Below are positions 16,870 through 25,371 of a stretch of 64,000 nt of DNA, in pieces. The stretch comes from Gaetbulibacter saemankumensis DSM 17032 (GTDB lineage: Bacteria; Bacteroidota; Bacteroidia; Flavobacteriales; Flavobacteriaceae), in contig NZ_KE384430.1 in assembly GCF_000425645.1 (NCBI RefSeq), forward strand, positions 979,492 to 1,043,491. Reading direction: 5' to 3'. The notes under the pieces are model-generated. The model worked only from the letters and a program-made list of their open reading frames with translations, made no database searches and had not been told where the DNA came from. Made by a program: the position numbers and the translations under genes. The first letter of the stretch is position 1, and every line of letters starts with the position of its first letter.

Positions 16870-17129
16870 AGGTCGTTTTCTTTTATAGCCTGGTCGATTT
16901 GTTTTTTCATGGATTCTTTACATGCTTTGTCTAAACAGCAGATTTTAGATTTTTCGATTACAGAAGTTAAACAAGCGTTGTTTTTTGAGTAATCTCGACA
17001 TGTGCCGCAAAAAATCAAATGAATATTTAATTTTAGTTTTTCCCAAATGGTAGCTTCCTTATATTGCGCTTTATCACAAACATGTGTGGCCTTATCGCAA
17101 CGTGTTGCAGTTTTGTTTTTATCACTCAT
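16866..17129 (-). CDS. Small cysteine-rich ZAS-like protein, putative soluble anti-sigma
   Basis: The 87-residue protein starts at MSDKNK, 2 nt after the sigma factor stop; an upstream TTG would add four residues inside the sigma gene and is not preferred. It contains H37-x3-C41-x2-C44 (HLIFCGTC), the zinc motif of ZAS anti-sigma factors, plus further Cys at 11, 18, 53, 64, 65 and 70. There is no transmembrane segment, so it would act in the cytosol, possibly as a redox or metal sensor that binds the sigma factor. The operon position supports this. Direct evidence of sigma binding is lacking. Confidence 0.6.
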   Translation of the reverse strand: MSDKNKTATRCDKATHVCDKAQYKEATIWEKLKLNIHLIFCGTCRDYSKNNACLTSVIEKSKICCLDKACKESMKKQIDQAIKENDL

Positions 17130-17131
17130 AA

Positions 17132-17686
17132 TTAAAACCAATTTTCTTTAAGGCAGTTCGCCATGGCGGTACGGGCTCTGTGAATGATTACCCAAAGATT
17201 AGACGGTGTAATATTTAGTTCATTACATATAACTTCGGTTTCGTGACCTTCAATAGTTTTTAATCGAAATACTTCCGCTTGTTTTTTGGGTAACTTACTT
17301 AAGCAATTATGAATGGCTTGACCAAGCTCTTCATTTTCCATTGTGTCCTGAGCTGTTTTGTCAAAAGCATCTGCAACCCGTTCCTCAAGCCAATCGCCGT
17401 CACTTTCGCTATCTTCACTATAATTTATACGTACTTCCGCTTTTCCTTTATTGGAATTTATCTTACGGTAGTAGTCTATTATTTTTCGTTTTAAAATGGA
17501 TATTAACCACGTGCGCTCACTGGCTTCACCCTTAAAATTTTTCATCGACTTTAGTCCAGCTAGAAAGGTGTCTTGTACCAAATCTTGCGCAACATCTTTA
17601 TCATTAATCCTCGCAATGGTATAATTATAAAGATAATCGGCATATAAGTCGACCCATTTATTTGGATTAATTGTGTGTTTAGACAT
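17132..17686 (-). CDS. ECF-family RNA polymerase sigma factor
   Basis: This 184-residue protein has sigma region 2 at about residues 12-75 (YNYTIARINDKDVAQDLVQDTFLAGLKSM, then ERTWLISILKRKIIDYYR) and region 4 at about 125-178. In region 4, LPKKQAEVFRLKTIEGHE leads into a helix-turn-helix with NITPSNLWVIIHRARTAM. It directs RNA polymerase to an alternative promoter set. The next gene encodes a ZAS-type zinc protein, its likely inhibitor. The start codon lies in one arm of a perfect 19-bp inverted repeat that also contains a -7 box, suggesting unusual control of expression. Confidence 0.9.
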   Translation of the reverse strand: MSKHTINPNKWVDLYADYLYNYTIARINDKDVAQDLVQDTFLAGLKSMKNFKGEASERTWLISILKRKIIDYYRKINSNKGKAEVRINYSEDSESDGDWLEERVADAFDKTAQDTMENEELGQAIHNCLSKLPKKQAEVFRLKTIEGHETEVICNELNITPSNLWVIIHRARTAMANCLKENWF

Positions 17687-17727
17687 TTTTCCATTATTTT
17701 CTTTATCAAAAATAATGGAAAAATGTC
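17682..17727 (-). promoter_or_regulatory. Perfect 19-bp inverted repeat covering the sigma factor start
   Basis: Bases 17682-17700 and 17709-17727 are exact inverted copies around an 8-nt loop. On the minus strand the distal arm contains TATTTTTG (17714-17707), a perfect -7 box, and the proximal arm contains AATGGAAAAATG with the sigma ATG (17686-17684). RNA reading through from the M3 peptidase gene would fold and hide the start; RNA begun at the internal -7 box would lack the distal arm and leave it open. Confidence 0.65.
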
Positions 17728-17742
17728 AGATTTTATTTGTTA

Positions 17743-19779
17743 TTACTTAATTAATCCTGCACGTCTTAACAACGCTTCTGGTTGAGGTTCTTTTCCTCGG
17801 AATCTCTTATAAAGTATCATAGGGTCTTCAATACCACCCTGCGATAAAACATTGTCTTTAAATTTATTTGCAACTTCTTTATTAAATATACCGGCTTCAA
17901 GAAAATATTCAAAAGCATCAGCATCTAAAACTTCCGCCCATTTGTAGCTATAATATCCGGAAGAATAACCACCTTGGAATATATGAGAGAATGAGGTGCT
18001 CATGCAATTATCTTCAACATCAGGATATAGTTTTGTGTTCTCAAAAGCCTCTTTTTCATGTTGTTTAACCGAAGTGATACTTCCTGGATTTTCAATAGCA
18101 TGCCAGCTCATATCCAGTAATCCAAAACTAATCTGGCGTAAGGTTTGCATACCTTCATGGAAAGTAGCTGATGCTTTAATTTTATTTACTAAATCCATCG
18201 GGATAACCTCATATGTTTCATAGTGTCTTGCAAAAAGTTCTAAAGCTTCTTTTTCAAAACACCAGTTTTCCATCACCTGACTTGGTAATTCCACAAAATC
18301 CCAAAAAACACTGGTTCCAGATAAACTAGGGTAAGTAGTATTAGCAAGCATTCCATGTAAGGCATGACCAAATTCGTGGAATAAGGTTGTTACTTCGTTA
18401 AATGTTAATAATGAAGGTTTACTTTTTGTTGGTTTCGTGAAATTACAAACAATAGAAACATGAGGTCTGTCGTTAATACCATCTTTCTTAGATTGGGATT
18501 TATAACTTGTCATCCAGGCCCCATTTCTTTTGCCTGATCTTGGGAAGAAATCGGCATAGAAAATTGATATTAATTCACCTTGGCTATTGGTAACTTTATA
18601 AGTTAAAACATCGTCATGATATTTATCTATATTATGAATTTCTTCAAAATGTAAGTCAAATAATTTATTAGCTACGGTAAAAGCTCCTTCAATTACATTT
18701 TCTAATTTGAAATATGGTTTTAATAGCTCATCATCTAAATTATAAAGTTTTTGTTTTAATTTTTCAGAATAATAAGCGCCATCCCATTTTTCTAAATGCT
18801 CTATACCGTCCAATTCTTTTGCGAAATTTTGAAGATTTTCAAATTCGTTTAGAGCGGCAGGTTTGGCTTTTTCGAGTAATTCGTTTAGAAAATGCTCTAC
18901 CTTTTCTGGCGATTTCGACATGCGTTGTTCTAAAACAAAGTGGGCGTGAGTTTTGTATCCCAATAATTGTGCACGCTCATATCGTAGATTGACGATATCT
19001 AATACAATTTGTTGATTGTCTAAATTATCACCATGAAAACCTTTACTACCAGCAGCTAATGCTAACTTCTTGCGAAGTTCTCTTTTGTCGGCATAGGTAA
19101 TAAAAGGAATGTAACTTGGGTAATCTAAAGTAAATAACCAGCCTTCCTTGTCTTTACTTTCTGCTAATTGTTTAGCTGCTTCAACAGCACCTTCGGGTAA
19201 ACCAGATAGTTCAGCCTCATCGGTGATAAGCATTTCGTACTTGTTGGTTTCAGCCAGAACATTTTCTCCAAATTTTAAAGATAGTTTGCTAAGTTTTTTG
19301 TCAATATCCCTTAGGATTTCTTTTTTGTCGTCCGAAAGGTTGGCACCGTTTCTTGAAAATCCTTTGTATTTTTTGTCTAATAATGTAGACTGTTCGGTTG
19401 TTAGGTTTAAGGAATCTTTAGTTTTATAGACTGCTTTAACGCGTTCGAATAAACGTTTATTCAGAGTTACATCATTACTAAACTCCGATAATAATGGTGA
19501 AACTTCCTGAGCTATTTTTTGAATAGTATCATTGGTTTCGGCAGAATTCAAATTAAAAAATATGCTCGAAATACGATCTAATTGTTCCCCGGAATATTCT
19601 AAAGCTTCAATAGTGTTTTCGAAAGTAGAGGCTTCAGGATTATTTGTTATGGCATCGATTTCACTTTTAGCATCTTTAATTGCCTGTTTAAAGGCTGGCA
19701 AAAAATCGTTATTATCGATTTCTGAAAAAGGTGCGGTGTTATAAGGGGTTTGAAATTTTTTTAAAAGAATATTTGCCAT
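17743..19779 (-). CDS. M3 family metallopeptidase (oligopeptidase/Dcp type)
   Basis: This 678-residue zinc peptidase carries LFHEFGHALHG (HExxH near residues 464-468), with a downstream Glu in the segment around DFVELPSQVMENWCFE that serves as the third ligand. GYSSGYYSYKWAEVLDADAFEYF near the C-terminus is the family substrate-binding region rich in Gly and Tyr. No signal peptide is seen, so it probably degrades short peptides in the cytosol, as oligopeptidase A does; exported Dcp relatives usually carry a leader. Its stop lies 16 nt before the sigma-factor inverted repeat, and two hairpins separate its start from purE. Confidence 0.9.
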   Translation of the reverse strand: MANILLKKFQTPYNTAPFSEIDNNDFLPAFKQAIKDAKSEIDAITNNPEASTFENTIEALEYSGEQLDRISSIFFNLNSAETNDTIQKIAQEVSPLLSEFSNDVTLNKRLFERVKAVYKTKDSLNLTTEQSTLLDKKYKGFSRNGANLSDDKKEILRDIDKKLSKLSLKFGENVLAETNKYEMLITDEAELSGLPEGAVEAAKQLAESKDKEGWLFTLDYPSYIPFITYADKRELRKKLALAAGSKGFHGDNLDNQQIVLDIVNLRYERAQLLGYKTHAHFVLEQRMSKSPEKVEHFLNELLEKAKPAALNEFENLQNFAKELDGIEHLEKWDGAYYSEKLKQKLYNLDDELLKPYFKLENVIEGAFTVANKLFDLHFEEIHNIDKYHDDVLTYKVTNSQGELISIFYADFFPRSGKRNGAWMTSYKSQSKKDGINDRPHVSIVCNFTKPTKSKPSLLTFNEVTTLFHEFGHALHGMLANTTYPSLSGTSVFWDFVELPSQVMENWCFEKEALELFARHYETYEVIPMDLVNKIKASATFHEGMQTLRQISFGLLDMSWHAIENPGSITSVKQHEKEAFENTKLYPDVEDNCMSTSFSHIFQGGYSSGYYSYKWAEVLDADAFEYFLEAGIFNKEVANKFKDNVLSQGGIEDPMILYKRFRGKEPQPEALLRRAGLIK

Positions 19780-19802
19780 TTTAGTAATAAATGTGTTAAA
19801 AC

Positions 19803-19836
19803 AAAATTTTTATTATGCGTACATAATAAAAATTTT
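19803..19836 (-). terminator. AT-rich hairpin between purE and the M3 peptidase gene
   Basis: AAAATTTTTATTATG (19803-19817) pairs with 19822-19836 over 15 bp around CGTA. On the minus strand it ends in TTTTGTTTT, consistent with termination of the purKE transcript. It lies 24 nt before the peptidase start. An operator role for the palindrome is also possible. Confidence 0.5.
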
Positions 19837-19901
19837 ATACATTTGAATTGATCAATTTAAGGAGTGACTAACTCGAATTAAATTATTCTTAATATATTAA
19901 A

Positions 19902-19925
19902 CCTCGAATTCGTTCGGGGTTTTTT
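19902..19925. terminator. TTCG-loop hairpin at the end of purE
   Basis: CCTCGAA and TTCGGGG pair around a TTCG tetraloop, next to six T on the plus strand that overlap the purE stop. The better T tract is on plus, yet the adjacent genes are on minus. It may be bidirectional or only a stable 3' end for purE mRNA. Confidence 0.5.
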
Positions 19926-20406
19926 AGTTTAAATCTTTAGCCGACTCGTAAACTTTTGCTTTTAGACTCTCTTTATAGTCAACTATTTTATTTAATACTT
20001 CAGGATTACTAGCGCCTAAAATTTGAGCGGCCAAAATACCGGCATTTTTTGCTCCGTTTAAAGCTACGGTCGCGACAGGAACACCGCCTGGCATTTGTAG
20101 AATTGATAATACAGAATCCCAACCATCTATAGAATTGCTGCTTTTTACAGGAACACCAATTACAGGAAGCGGTGATAAAGAAGCAACCATACCTGGTAAG
20201 TGAGCAGCACCACCGGCACCTGCAATAATAACTGCAATTCCACGATTATGAGCATTTTTACTATAATCGAATAATTTTTCAGGGGTTCGATGTGCAGATA
20301 CAATATCTACTTCTACTTCAATATTAAAATCTCTTAAAATATCTATAGCGTCTTGCATTACTGGCAAATCGCTTTTACTTCCCATGATTACTCCTACTTT
20401 TTGCAT
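19924..20406 (-). CDS. purE: N5-carboxyaminoimidazole ribonucleotide mutase
   Basis: This 160-residue enzyme converts N5-CAIR to CAIR in de novo purine synthesis. [13 protein letters not shown] at 5-17 binds the phosphate, and VSAHRTPEK (H39, R40) is the class I active-site segment. [14 protein letters not shown] and PVIGVPV are further conserved stretches. The length fits class I PurE. It follows purK by 2 nt on the same strand, so it is co-transcribed with the enzyme that makes its substrate. Confidence 0.95.
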   Translation of the reverse strand: MQKVGVIMGSKSDLPVMQDAIDILRDFNIEVEVDIVSAHRTPEKLFDYSKNAHNRGIAVIIAGAGGAAHLPGMVASLSPLPVIGVPVKSSNSIDGWDSVLSILQMPGGVPVATVALNGAKNAGILAAQILGASNPEVLNKIVDYKESLKAKVYESAKDLN

Positions 20407-20408
20407 CT

Positions 20409-21563
20409 TTATTCGCTTATTACTTTTATTGATTTTTTTACTTGTTCCGCTATTTTTCTAGCTTCATTGAGGTCTTCATTCACTATAGTGACATGTCCCA
20501 TCTTTCTAAAAGGTCTGGTTTGACGTTTACCATAAACATGTGGGGTTACCCCATCCAGAGCCATAATGTTTTCAATGTTTTCGTAAACGACATTTCCTGA
20601 ATAACCTTCAGCACCTACTAAATTTACCATGACGCCTCCTGCTTTACTGTCGGTACGACCTAGTGGTAAATCTAGAATAGCTCTTAAATGTTGTTCGAAT
20701 TGTGAGGTGTAACTTGCTTCTATAGATTGATGTCCTGAATTATGAGGACGAGGTGCCACTTCGTTTATTAAAATTTCATCATTTTGAGTCTGAAACATTT
20801 CAACAGCCAATAAGCCTACATGATTGAAAGCTTTTGAGGTGTTTAAAGCAACCTCAGTAGCTTTTTTTGCAACGTCTTCAGAAATTCTTGCAGGGCAAAT
20901 CACATATTCTACCTGATTAGCTTCTGGGTGAAATTCCATTTCTACAACAGGAAACGTTTTAGTTTCTCCTGAGGCATTTCTGGCTACAATTACTGCCAGT
21001 TCGTTTTTAAATGTAACTAAATTTTCTGCAATACATTCCACGTTAGGTAAGCCTTCAAGATCGCTAATAGATTTCACAATCTTCACACCTGTACCATCAT
21101 ATCCAAATTGTGCTGATTTCCATACAAAAGGTAAACAAAGGCCTCCATTACTAATAGCATCTTTAATTTCCGAAGTATAGGCAAATCTGGTAAATGCAGA
21201 TGTTGGTAAATTATGGTCTACATAAAATAGTTTTTGTTTGGCTTTATTTTGTATGGTTCGAAGTGTTTTTGAGGCTGGGTAAACTTTTATGCCTTCATGT
21301 TCAAGAGCTTCGAGTGCATCTACATTAACATTTTCAATTTCAATAGTTAAAACGTCTACTTGTTTTCCAAAGTTGTAAACGGCATCGTAATCCATAAGAT
21401 CTCCTAAATGGAATTCGTTACTTGCAATTTTACAAGGTGCTTCGTTGCTCGCATCTAAAACACAAGTATAAATATCGAATTTACGGGTGTCGTTTAAAAG
21501 CATTTTACCTAATTGACCACCACCAAGAATTCCTAATTTGAAATCTGAAGAAAAATAGTTCAT
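20409..21563 (-). CDS. purK: N5-carboxyaminoimidazole ribonucleotide synthase
   Basis: This 384-residue ATP-grasp enzyme carboxylates AIR with bicarbonate and ATP to give N5-CAIR. It begins with the pre-ATP-grasp [12 protein letters not shown] at 11-22. The ATP-grasp domain holds [18 protein letters not shown] and [14 protein letters not shown], and the metal-binding segment is [20 protein letters not shown]. It is the first gene of the purKE operon and is divergent from the HPRT-Adk fusion, placing de novo synthesis and salvage genes back to back. The start is 42-50 nt downstream of a perfect -7 box. Confidence 0.95.
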   Translation of the reverse strand: MNYFSSDFKLGILGGGQLGKMLLNDTRKFDIYTCVLDASNEAPCKIASNEFHLGDLMDYDAVYNFGKQVDVLTIEIENVNVDALEALEHEGIKVYPASKTLRTIQNKAKQKLFYVDHNLPTSAFTRFAYTSEIKDAISNGGLCLPFVWKSAQFGYDGTGVKIVKSISDLEGLPNVECIAENLVTFKNELAVIVARNASGETKTFPVVEMEFHPEANQVEYVICPARISEDVAKKATEVALNTSKAFNHVGLLAVEMFQTQNDEILINEVAPRPHNSGHQSIEASYTSQFEQHLRAILDLPLGRTDSKAGGVMVNLVGAEGYSGNVVYENIENIMALDGVTPHVYGKRQTRPFRKMGHVTIVNEDLNEARKIAEQVKKSIKVISE

Positions 21564-21586
21564 TGTTAATTTTTAATAGAATTTAA

Positions 21587-21600
21587 CTCGATATATCGAG
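21587..21600. promoter_or_regulatory. 14-bp palindrome CTCGATATATCGAG in the purK leader
   Basis: The perfect palindrome lies between the purK -7 box (21611-21618) and the purK ATG (21563). It could be a repressor site or a small RNA hairpin. No known purine regulator site is recognised in it. Confidence 0.4.
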
Positions 21601-21610
21601 AAATATGACG

Positions 21611-21618
21611 CAAAAATA
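21611..21618 (-). promoter_or_regulatory. -7 box of purKE (TATTTTTG)
   Basis: This is a perfect TAnnTTTG match on the minus strand, 47 nt upstream of the purK ATG. It predicts a leader of about 42 nt that includes the 14-bp palindrome. Confidence 0.55.
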
Positions 21619-21682
21619 CACTTAAATATTAATTAGTACCTAAATCGTAATTCAAAAAATGGTGATTACTTAATCTATTGAT

Positions 21683-21690
21683 TATCTTTG
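21683..21690 (+). promoter_or_regulatory. -7 box of the HPRT-Adk gene (TATCTTTG)
   Basis: This is a perfect TAnnTTTG match, 22 nt upstream of the GTG start, predicting a leader of roughly 17 nt. Confidence 0.55.
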
Positions 21691-21712
21691 CAACTTTATA
21701 AATTTAATTACC

Positions 21713-22822
21713 GTGATAAAGCTACATGACAAATATTTTAAGCCGTTTATTTCTGCAGAAGAGATAGATCAGGCTTTGACACGTATGGCAATTGAAATTG
21801 CTAATGAAGTAGGAGATGAAATTCCTGTATTTGTAGGTATATTAAACGGGTCGTTTATGGTAGTAAGCGATTTCGTAAAAAAGTACCCAAAACCTTGTGA
21901 AGTAACCTTTATAAAATTAGCATCTTACGAAGGTGTTAAGTCAACAGAGGATATTCAACGATTAATTGGGTTAACACAAGATTTAACTGGGCGTACGGTA
22001 GTTATTTTAGAAGATATAATCGACACAGGAAATACACTGGCAGAGGTACACCGTATTTTTAGAAACGAAAATGTAAAGTCGTTAAAAATTGCCACCTTGT
22101 TTTATAAGCCTGCTGCTTATAAGAAAGATTTTAAGCTGCACTACGTAGGGATTGAGATCCCTAACAAATTTATTGTGGGCTACGGATTGGATTATGACGG
22201 ATTAGGACGAAACTTACCAGAAATTTATCAAATAAAACAAACAGAATACATGACAAATTTAGTGCTTTTCGGCCCTCCAGGAGCAGGAAAGGGAACCCAG
22301 GCAGAATTTTTAAAAGAAAAATATAATTTAGTACATATCTCTACAGGCGATGTTTTTAGATACAATATTAAAAACGAAACAGCTTTAGGAGTTTTAGCGA
22401 AATCTTACATGGATAAAGGCGAATTAGTGCCAGATCAAGTAACCATAGATATGCTAGAAGCTGAGGTTGAAAAGAATACAGATGCTAACGGATTTATATT
22501 TGATGGATTTCCACGTACTAATGCCCAAGCCGAAGCATTAGATAAGTTGATGACTAGTAAGGATTCACAAATAAATGCTATGATAGCATTAGAAGTAGAT
22601 GACGAAATTTTAGTGGAGCGTTTATTAGGTAGAGGAAAAACCAGTGGTCGTGCAGACGATGCTGATGAATCCATTATAAGAAACCGTATTACGGAATACT
22701 ACAATAAAACAGCTGTTTTAAAGGATTACTACTCAGCACAGAATAAATACCACGGTGTAGATGGTGTAGGTAGTATTGAAGATATTACGGTGCGTTTAAG
22801 TAGTGTAATAGATAGTTTATAA
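21713..22822 (+). CDS. adk: Fused hypoxanthine phosphoribosyltransferase - adenylate kinase
   Basis: One uninterrupted frame of 369 residues joins two complete purine enzymes. Residues 1-175 are a type I phosphoribosyltransferase: flexible-loop SYEG at 71-74, PRPP loop VVILEDIIDTGNTL at about 96-109, and GYGLDYDGLGRNLPEIY near its end. Residues 180-369 are adenylate kinase: P-loop FGPPGAGKGTQ, STGDVFR, DGFPRT and a short LID (LLGRGKTSGRADDADE) without zinc Cys. Five linker residues separate them. The start is GTG at 21713; an ATG at 22250 (residue 180) could give free Adk. The pair would make IMP or GMP from bases and balance AMP, ADP and ATP. A strong terminator follows. Confidence 0.9.
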   Translation: MIKLHDKYFKPFISAEEIDQALTRMAIEIANEVGDEIPVFVGILNGSFMVVSDFVKKYPKPCEVTFIKLASYEGVKSTEDIQRLIGLTQDLTGRTVVILEDIIDTGNTLAEVHRIFRNENVKSLKIATLFYKPAAYKKDFKLHYVGIEIPNKFIVGYGLDYDGLGRNLPEIYQIKQTEYMTNLVLFGPPGAGKGTQAEFLKEKYNLVHISTGDVFRYNIKNETALGVLAKSYMDKGELVPDQVTIDMLEAEVEKNTDANGFIFDGFPRTNAQAEALDKLMTSKDSQINAMIALEVDDEILVERLLGRGKTSGRADDADESIIRNRITEYYNKTAVLKDYYSAQNKYHGVDGVGSIEDITVRLSSVIDSL

Positions 22823-22850
22823 TATCCTGCAATAGCAGAAAAACATTCTT

Positions 22851-22888
22851 AAAACCATATCTAATTAACATATTAGGTATGGTTTTTA
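22851..22888 (+). terminator. Terminator after the HPRT-Adk gene
   Basis: AAAACCATATCTAAT and ATTAGGTATGGTTTT pair over 15 positions with one G-U, around a 6-nt loop, and end in a T run. It starts 29 nt after the stop. Confidence 0.85.
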
Positions 22889-22940
22889 TAAATTAAAAAG
22901 TATATTACTGGGTTAACAGTATTAATTTAATTCTTGAACA

Positions 22941-23939
22941 ATGACAGAAGGCAATTTTGTAGATTATGTGAAAATGTATGTGAGTTCCGGTAACGGGGGT
23001 AAAGGCTCTGCGCATTTGCATCGGGAAAAATATGTTGCTAAGGGCGGACCGGATGGTGGTGATGGTGGTCGAGGAGGCCATGTGATTATTCGAGGAAATT
23101 CCAATTTATGGACTTTATTTCATCTGAAATTTAAAAGGCATGTACGTGCTGGCCATGGGGAACATGGTAGTAGCGGTAGAAGTTTTGGATCTGATGGTGA
23201 AGATGCCTATGTTGATGTGCCATTAGGTACTGTTGTCCGTGATACAGAAACTAATAATATTCTTTTTGAAATAACGGAAGACGGACAAGAAGAAATCATT
23301 GCCAAAGGAGGTAAAGGCGGTTTGGGAAACTGGCATTTTAAGACAGCAACAAATCAAACACCAAGATATGCACAACCAGGATTACCACTAGAAGAAAAGT
23401 ACATAACTTTAGAATTAAAAGTCTTGGCAGATGTTGGCTTGGTTGGTTTTCCTAATGCAGGTAAATCGACATTGTTGTCTGTTATAACGTCGGCAAAACC
23501 TAAAATTGCTGATTATGAGTTTACTACATTAAAACCGAATTTGGGGATTGTAAAATATCGCGATTTTCAAACCTTTGTTATGGCCGATATACCTGGAATT
23601 ATTGAAGGCGCTGCTGAAGGTAAAGGTTTAGGGTATTATTTCTTAAGGCATATTGAACGCAATTCCATATTGTTATTTTTAATTCCTGCAGATGCTCCTG
23701 ATATTAAAAAGCAATACGATATTCTTTTAGATGAATTACGTCGTTATAATCCTGAGATGCTTGATAAGGAGCGTATGATAGCCATATCTAAATGTGATAT
23801 GCTGGATGATGAATTAAAAGCTGAATTAAAGCAGGAATTAGATAAAGAGTTGCCTATTCCATACCGATTTATTTCATCGGTAGCACAACAAGGTATAACT
23901 GAATTAAAAGACGAACTTTGGAAAATGCTAAACCACTAA
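22941..23939 (+). CDS. obg: GTPase Obg
   Basis: This 332-residue GTPase acts in 50S ribosome assembly and stress control. The glycine-rich Obg fold fills residues 1-160 ([27 protein letters not shown]). The G domain has G1 GFPNAGKST at 169-177, G2 [10 protein letters not shown]3 DIPGIIEG from D216, G4 SKCD at 283-286 in place of the usual NKxD, and G5 SSVAQ. The C-terminal OCT domain of E. coli-type ObgE is absent, as is common in Bacteroidetes. The first residue is Thr-following ATG after a 118-nt gap that holds the adk terminator. Confidence 0.95.
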   Translation: MTEGNFVDYVKMYVSSGNGGKGSAHLHREKYVAKGGPDGGDGGRGGHVIIRGNSNLWTLFHLKFKRHVRAGHGEHGSSGRSFGSDGEDAYVDVPLGTVVRDTETNNILFEITEDGQEEIIAKGGKGGLGNWHFKTATNQTPRYAQPGLPLEEKYITLELKVLADVGLVGFPNAGKSTLLSVITSAKPKIADYEFTTLKPNLGIVKYRDFQTFVMADIPGIIEGAAEGKGLGYYFLRHIERNSILLFLIPADAPDIKKQYDILLDELRRYNPEMLDKERMIAISKCDMLDDELKAELKQELDKELPIPYRFISSVAQQGITELKDELWKMLNH

Positions 23940-24016
23940 GTCTTTTAGAATCCATCTTCTGTTAATTAGTGTTTTGAAATATTTTTTGGTAAATTTAGGT
24001 AGCTAAATATCTAAAA

Positions 24017-24538
24017 ATGAAATATTATCAATTCGTAGCTCTCTTGTTTTTGGTTAGTTATTCATGTGCCCCAATTCGTGTGACTTACGATTACGACCGG
24101 GAAGCCGATTTTTCTAAATATAAGACCTATAACTACTACAGTGATATGAGTACCGGATTGAGCGAGTTAGATACAAAACGCTTGCTTGATGCACTAGATA
24201 AAACTTTGGCTAATCAGGGATTTTTAATATCCAGTACACCAGACTTTTTTATAGATATTAAAAGTCATGAATATAAGGAGTCTCCCAGAAGCAGAATGAA
24301 TGTTGGTCTTGGTGGTAGCGGAAGAAACCTTGGTGGAGGTGTGTCAATTGGGGTGCCAGTAGGTCAATCCAATATAAACAGGATGATCACTTTTGAGTTT
24401 GTTGATGAAAACATTAAACAACTTTTTTGGCAAGCTATTTCCGAAGCAAGTTATGGTCCGAATGCAACACCAGAACAACGAGAAACTCTTTTTGAGGCTA
24501 TTGTGTTAAAAGTACTCTCTGGTTATCCTCCAAAGTAG
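24017..24538 (+). CDS. DUF4136 lipoprotein
   Basis: The 173-residue protein has a lipoprotein signal ending in LVSYSC with the lipidated Cys at 17. The mature part begins with VTYDYDREADFSKYKTYNYY, the typical opening of DUF4136 proteins, followed by DTKRLLDALDKTLANQGF, a Gly-rich loop (GVGLGGSGRNLGGGVSIGV) and LFWQAISEA. The family occurs as outer-membrane-associated lipoproteins whose function is not known. There are 77 nt to obg and 84 nt to the next SDR gene, so it may be transcribed on its own. Confidence 0.8.
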   Translation: MKYYQFVALLFLVSYSCAPIRVTYDYDREADFSKYKTYNYYSDMSTGLSELDTKRLLDALDKTLANQGFLISSTPDFFIDIKSHEYKESPRSRMNVGLGGSGRNLGGGVSIGVPVGQSNINRMITFEFVDENIKQLFWQAISEASYGPNATPEQRETLFEAIVLKVLSGYPPK

Positions 24539-24622
24539 TGCGTACTGCTTTATAAGGATTTTAAAAGTATAAATTCTCTATTGTCTTTCTCATTTTGTAG
24601 TTTTACTAAAAAGTAATTATCT

Positions 24623-25348
24623 ATGAAATCATTAAAAAATAAAGTTGCCTTAATTACAGGAGGCACTAAAGGTATTGGTTATGGAATTGCTGAAGCTCTT
24701 TTAAAAGAGGGAGTACATGTGGCGATTACCAGTAGAAATAAAATGGCAGCTGTTGAAGCTGCAAATCAATTAACTTCAAACTTAAATACCGGTGCTAAGG
24801 CTATAGGGATTCAGGCTGATGTTCGAAATTATGATAGTCAGCAGGCCGCAGTAAAGGAGGTTTTAGAAAATTTCAATCAGCTTGACGTTGTTATTGCTAA
24901 CGCCGGTTTAGGCCATTTTGCTAGTATTGAAGATTTAACCCCTGATCAATGGCAGGAAACTATAGATACTAATTTAACAGGCGTTTTTTATACCATTAAG
25001 TCTTCGGTTGACGCACTTAAGCAATCTAAAGGATATTTTATCACTATTTCCAGTTTGGCGGGCACCAATTTTTTTGCAAAGGGTTCCGCTTATAATGCGA
25101 GTAAATTTGGACTTACCGGATTTACGCAATCCGTTATGTTAGATCTAAGACAATACGGTATTAAGGTAAGTACCATTATGCCAGGTTCCGTTTCTACCTA
25201 TTTTAATGGTAATACTCCTAATGAAAGTGACGCCTGGAAGATCCAAATTGAAGATCTGGGAGAGTTAGTTGTTGATTTGCTTAAAATAAATCCGCGTACC
25301 CTACCAAGTAAGATTGAAGTTCGCCCAACTACACCGCCGAGTAAATAA
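24623..25348 (+). CDS. SDR family NAD(P)-dependent oxidoreductase
   Basis: This 241-residue classical short-chain dehydrogenase has TGGTKGIG at 12-19 for cofactor binding, NAG at about 92-94, catalytic Ser in TISSLAG (143-144) and YNASK (Y157, K161). The sequence after the first beta strand has Ser-Arg (TSRNK), which suggests NADP(H) preference. It ends in VRPTTPPSK, as many 3-oxoacyl-ACP reductase-like SDRs of this group do. The substrate is unknown. It is convergent with the macroglobulin gene, 23 nt apart, without a clear terminator. Confidence 0.85.
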   Translation: MKSLKNKVALITGGTKGIGYGIAEALLKEGVHVAITSRNKMAAVEAANQLTSNLNTGAKAIGIQADVRNYDSQQAAVKEVLENFNQLDVVIANAGLGHFASIEDLTPDQWQETIDTNLTGVFYTIKSSVDALKQSKGYFITISSLAGTNFFAKGSAYNASKFGLTGFTQSVMLDLRQYGIKVSTIMPGSVSTYFNGNTPNESDAWKIQIEDLGELVVDLLKINPRTLPSKIEVRPTTPPSK

Positions 25349-25371
25349 AATAGTTTTTTTATAAGATAAAA

